Origin: a virus | IMG/VR virus record: IMGVR_UViG_3300021090_000074 | Location: 1-34,112 of that record | DNA: 34,112 nucleotides | Direction: 5' to 3' (one strand) | Part shown: one piece after another, positions 33,467 to 34,112 of the stretch | Numbering within the stretch: the stretch's first letter is position 1 | Layout: each line of letters opens with the position of its first letter | Notes under the pieces: model-generated | The model's database searches: none | The model's input: the letters and a program-made list of their open reading frames with translations, nothing else | Told to the model about the DNA's origin: nothing | Translations under genes and position numbers: made by a program

Positions 33467-33816
33467 TGGCACCGTTGCTGCAACCCGATCTTCGGAGACT
33501 GGCGATGGGCCTCGCCGCGTTCGGTCCTGTGGCTCACGCCGCCACCCGGGCGATCATCCGGGTGGCCGGGCAGGAGACCTATGCCAACGCATACGCCGCG
33601 TCTCCCGTTTTGACCGGGTATCTGAGGTCCACGGTGTTCGTCGCCTATGACTCGGACGGCCTGGGGTTCAGCGCCGGGGCGACGGCCCGGTACTTCGAGT
33701 TCGTGGAGGACGGAACTGCGACCAGGCCGCCGAGGCCGTTCGTCCGCCCGGCGTTCGATCAGGCCGTTCAGGTCAGTGAGTTCGCGATCAACGTCATGCT
33801 GAATCGTCTGCTGTGA
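33466..33816 (+). CDS. HK97 gp10-like neck / tail-joining protein (116 aa)
   Basis: ATG 33466 shares one base with the preceding stop; GTG 33463 is an alternative. Helix LAAFGPVAHAATRAIIRVAG, then TYANAYAASPVLTGYLRSTV, strands FVAYDSDGLGFSAGATARYF and FVEDGTATRPPRPFVRPAFD with the PTRPFxRPA motif of the gp10 family. It joins the tail tube to the neck. Confidence 0.78.
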   Translation: MAPLLQPDLRRLAMGLAAFGPVAHAATRAIIRVAGQETYANAYAASPVLTGYLRSTVFVAYDSDGLGFSAGATARYFEFVEDGTATRPPRPFVRPAFDQAVQVSEFAINVMLNRLL

Positions 33817-34112
33817 CCGCTCCAGCGCCGGGTAGGGACCATACGAACGCCGCCGTTCTGGCGATCGAGCAGCTCGTTACGGACACGGCCGGTTCGGTTC
33901 TCGTCGGCCGGGGACGTCAGCCGGAAGGGTCCGGCTGGCAGGGTGAGCCGAAGATGTCGATCTTTCGCCCCTACGTCGTGGTCTACCCATCTCCGGGGAC
34001 TCCGGACGGGCCGCTGGCGGAACCCGCCGAATACCTCGACTATTCGGCCCAGGCCACGTGTGTCGGTGCGTCTCAAGAGACCGCCGAGCAGGTTTCTGAC
34101 CTGGTTAAGACG
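33813..34112 (+). CDS. tail terminator protein, 3' end missing
   Basis: GTG start in a GTGA overlap; the frame is open to the last base. VTAPAPGRDHTNAAVLAIEQ then a strand VVVYPSPGTPDGPLAEPAEY, with DYSAQATCVGASQETAEQVS, fits the tail terminator (gpU-like / tail completion) fold, where a helix packs on a sheet with an SAQATCVG strand and a following helix. Gene order (closure, gp10-like, terminator) agrees. The last 100 codons seen are probably about three quarters of the gene. Confidence 0.75.
   Translation, partial: MTAPAPGRDHTNAAVLAIEQLVTDTAGSVLVGRGRQPEGSGWQGEPKMSIFRPYVVVYPSPGTPDGPLAEPAEYLDYSAQATCVGASQETAEQVSDLVKT

Overview
The window is a contiguous piece of the genome of a tailed double-stranded DNA phage with a high-GC actinobacterial host. 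The evidence is G/C-ending codons throughout, tightly packed genes with ATGA, GTGA or TGATG stop/start overlaps, purine-rich ribosome sites of the GGAAGG or AGGAGG type, and a complete siphovirus-like packaging and head module (terminase, portal, MuF-like protein, protease/scaffold, major capsid, connector, neck, tail terminator). No integrase, repressor or attachment site could be recognised, so lifestyle is undecided. No tRNA gene or CRISPR array was seen. The exact host genus cannot be read from the sequence.

Layout. 1-5768: small-gene operons, all rightward: the 3' part of a DUF6011 protein, a free-standing endonuclease-VII-type HNH gene whose tail copies the end of the DUF6011 gene, an ArdC-like antirestriction protein, and a run of about ten tiny overlapping genes, several of which look like diverged paralogous helical-hairpin proteins. 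A strong terminator closes this run at 5784-5821. 5822-6742: about 0.9 kb without a convincing gene, carrying G-rich inverted repeats, a perfect 12-bp-arm palindrome, several promoter-like TGTATA boxes and a dispersed repeat. 6743-13377: a second block of small genes, many with Cys-based zinc knuckles, interrupted by an AT-rich regulatory island (about 7990-8115) and ending in a fibre-like protein. 13354-16506: lysis and host-interaction region with alternating strands: two short leftward genes, a rightward CHAP-like endolysin with peptidoglycan-binding domain plus a 31-residue membrane protein, and a leftward pair of coiled-coil/beta fibre-like protein and metallophosphoesterase. 16546-19591: a small HTH protein, a tail-anchored coiled-coil membrane protein, a ParB-like protein, an ABC ATPase-GNAT fusion and, on the opposite strand, an ASCH-domain protein. 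19646-34112: packaging, head and neck genes in canonical order; the tail terminator runs off the window end.

The most unusual content is the ParB / ABC-GNAT / ASCH group beside the terminase. An ATPase joined to a GNAT acetyltransferase resembles in plan the RNA cytidine acetylase TmcA, GNAT-fold Mom enzymes modify phage DNA, and an ASCH protein (E. coli YqfB) hydrolyses N4-acetylcytidine. A nucleic-acid modification or anti-restriction cassette is therefore a reasonable hypothesis, but not shown by sequence alone. Other points of note are a set of probable leaderless promoters (TANNNT-like hexamer 6-8 nt before ATG), a marked excess of GATC including a recurrent GATCATG start context, a likely one-base frameshift that fuses two small genes near 8750, and a three-copy dispersed repeat.
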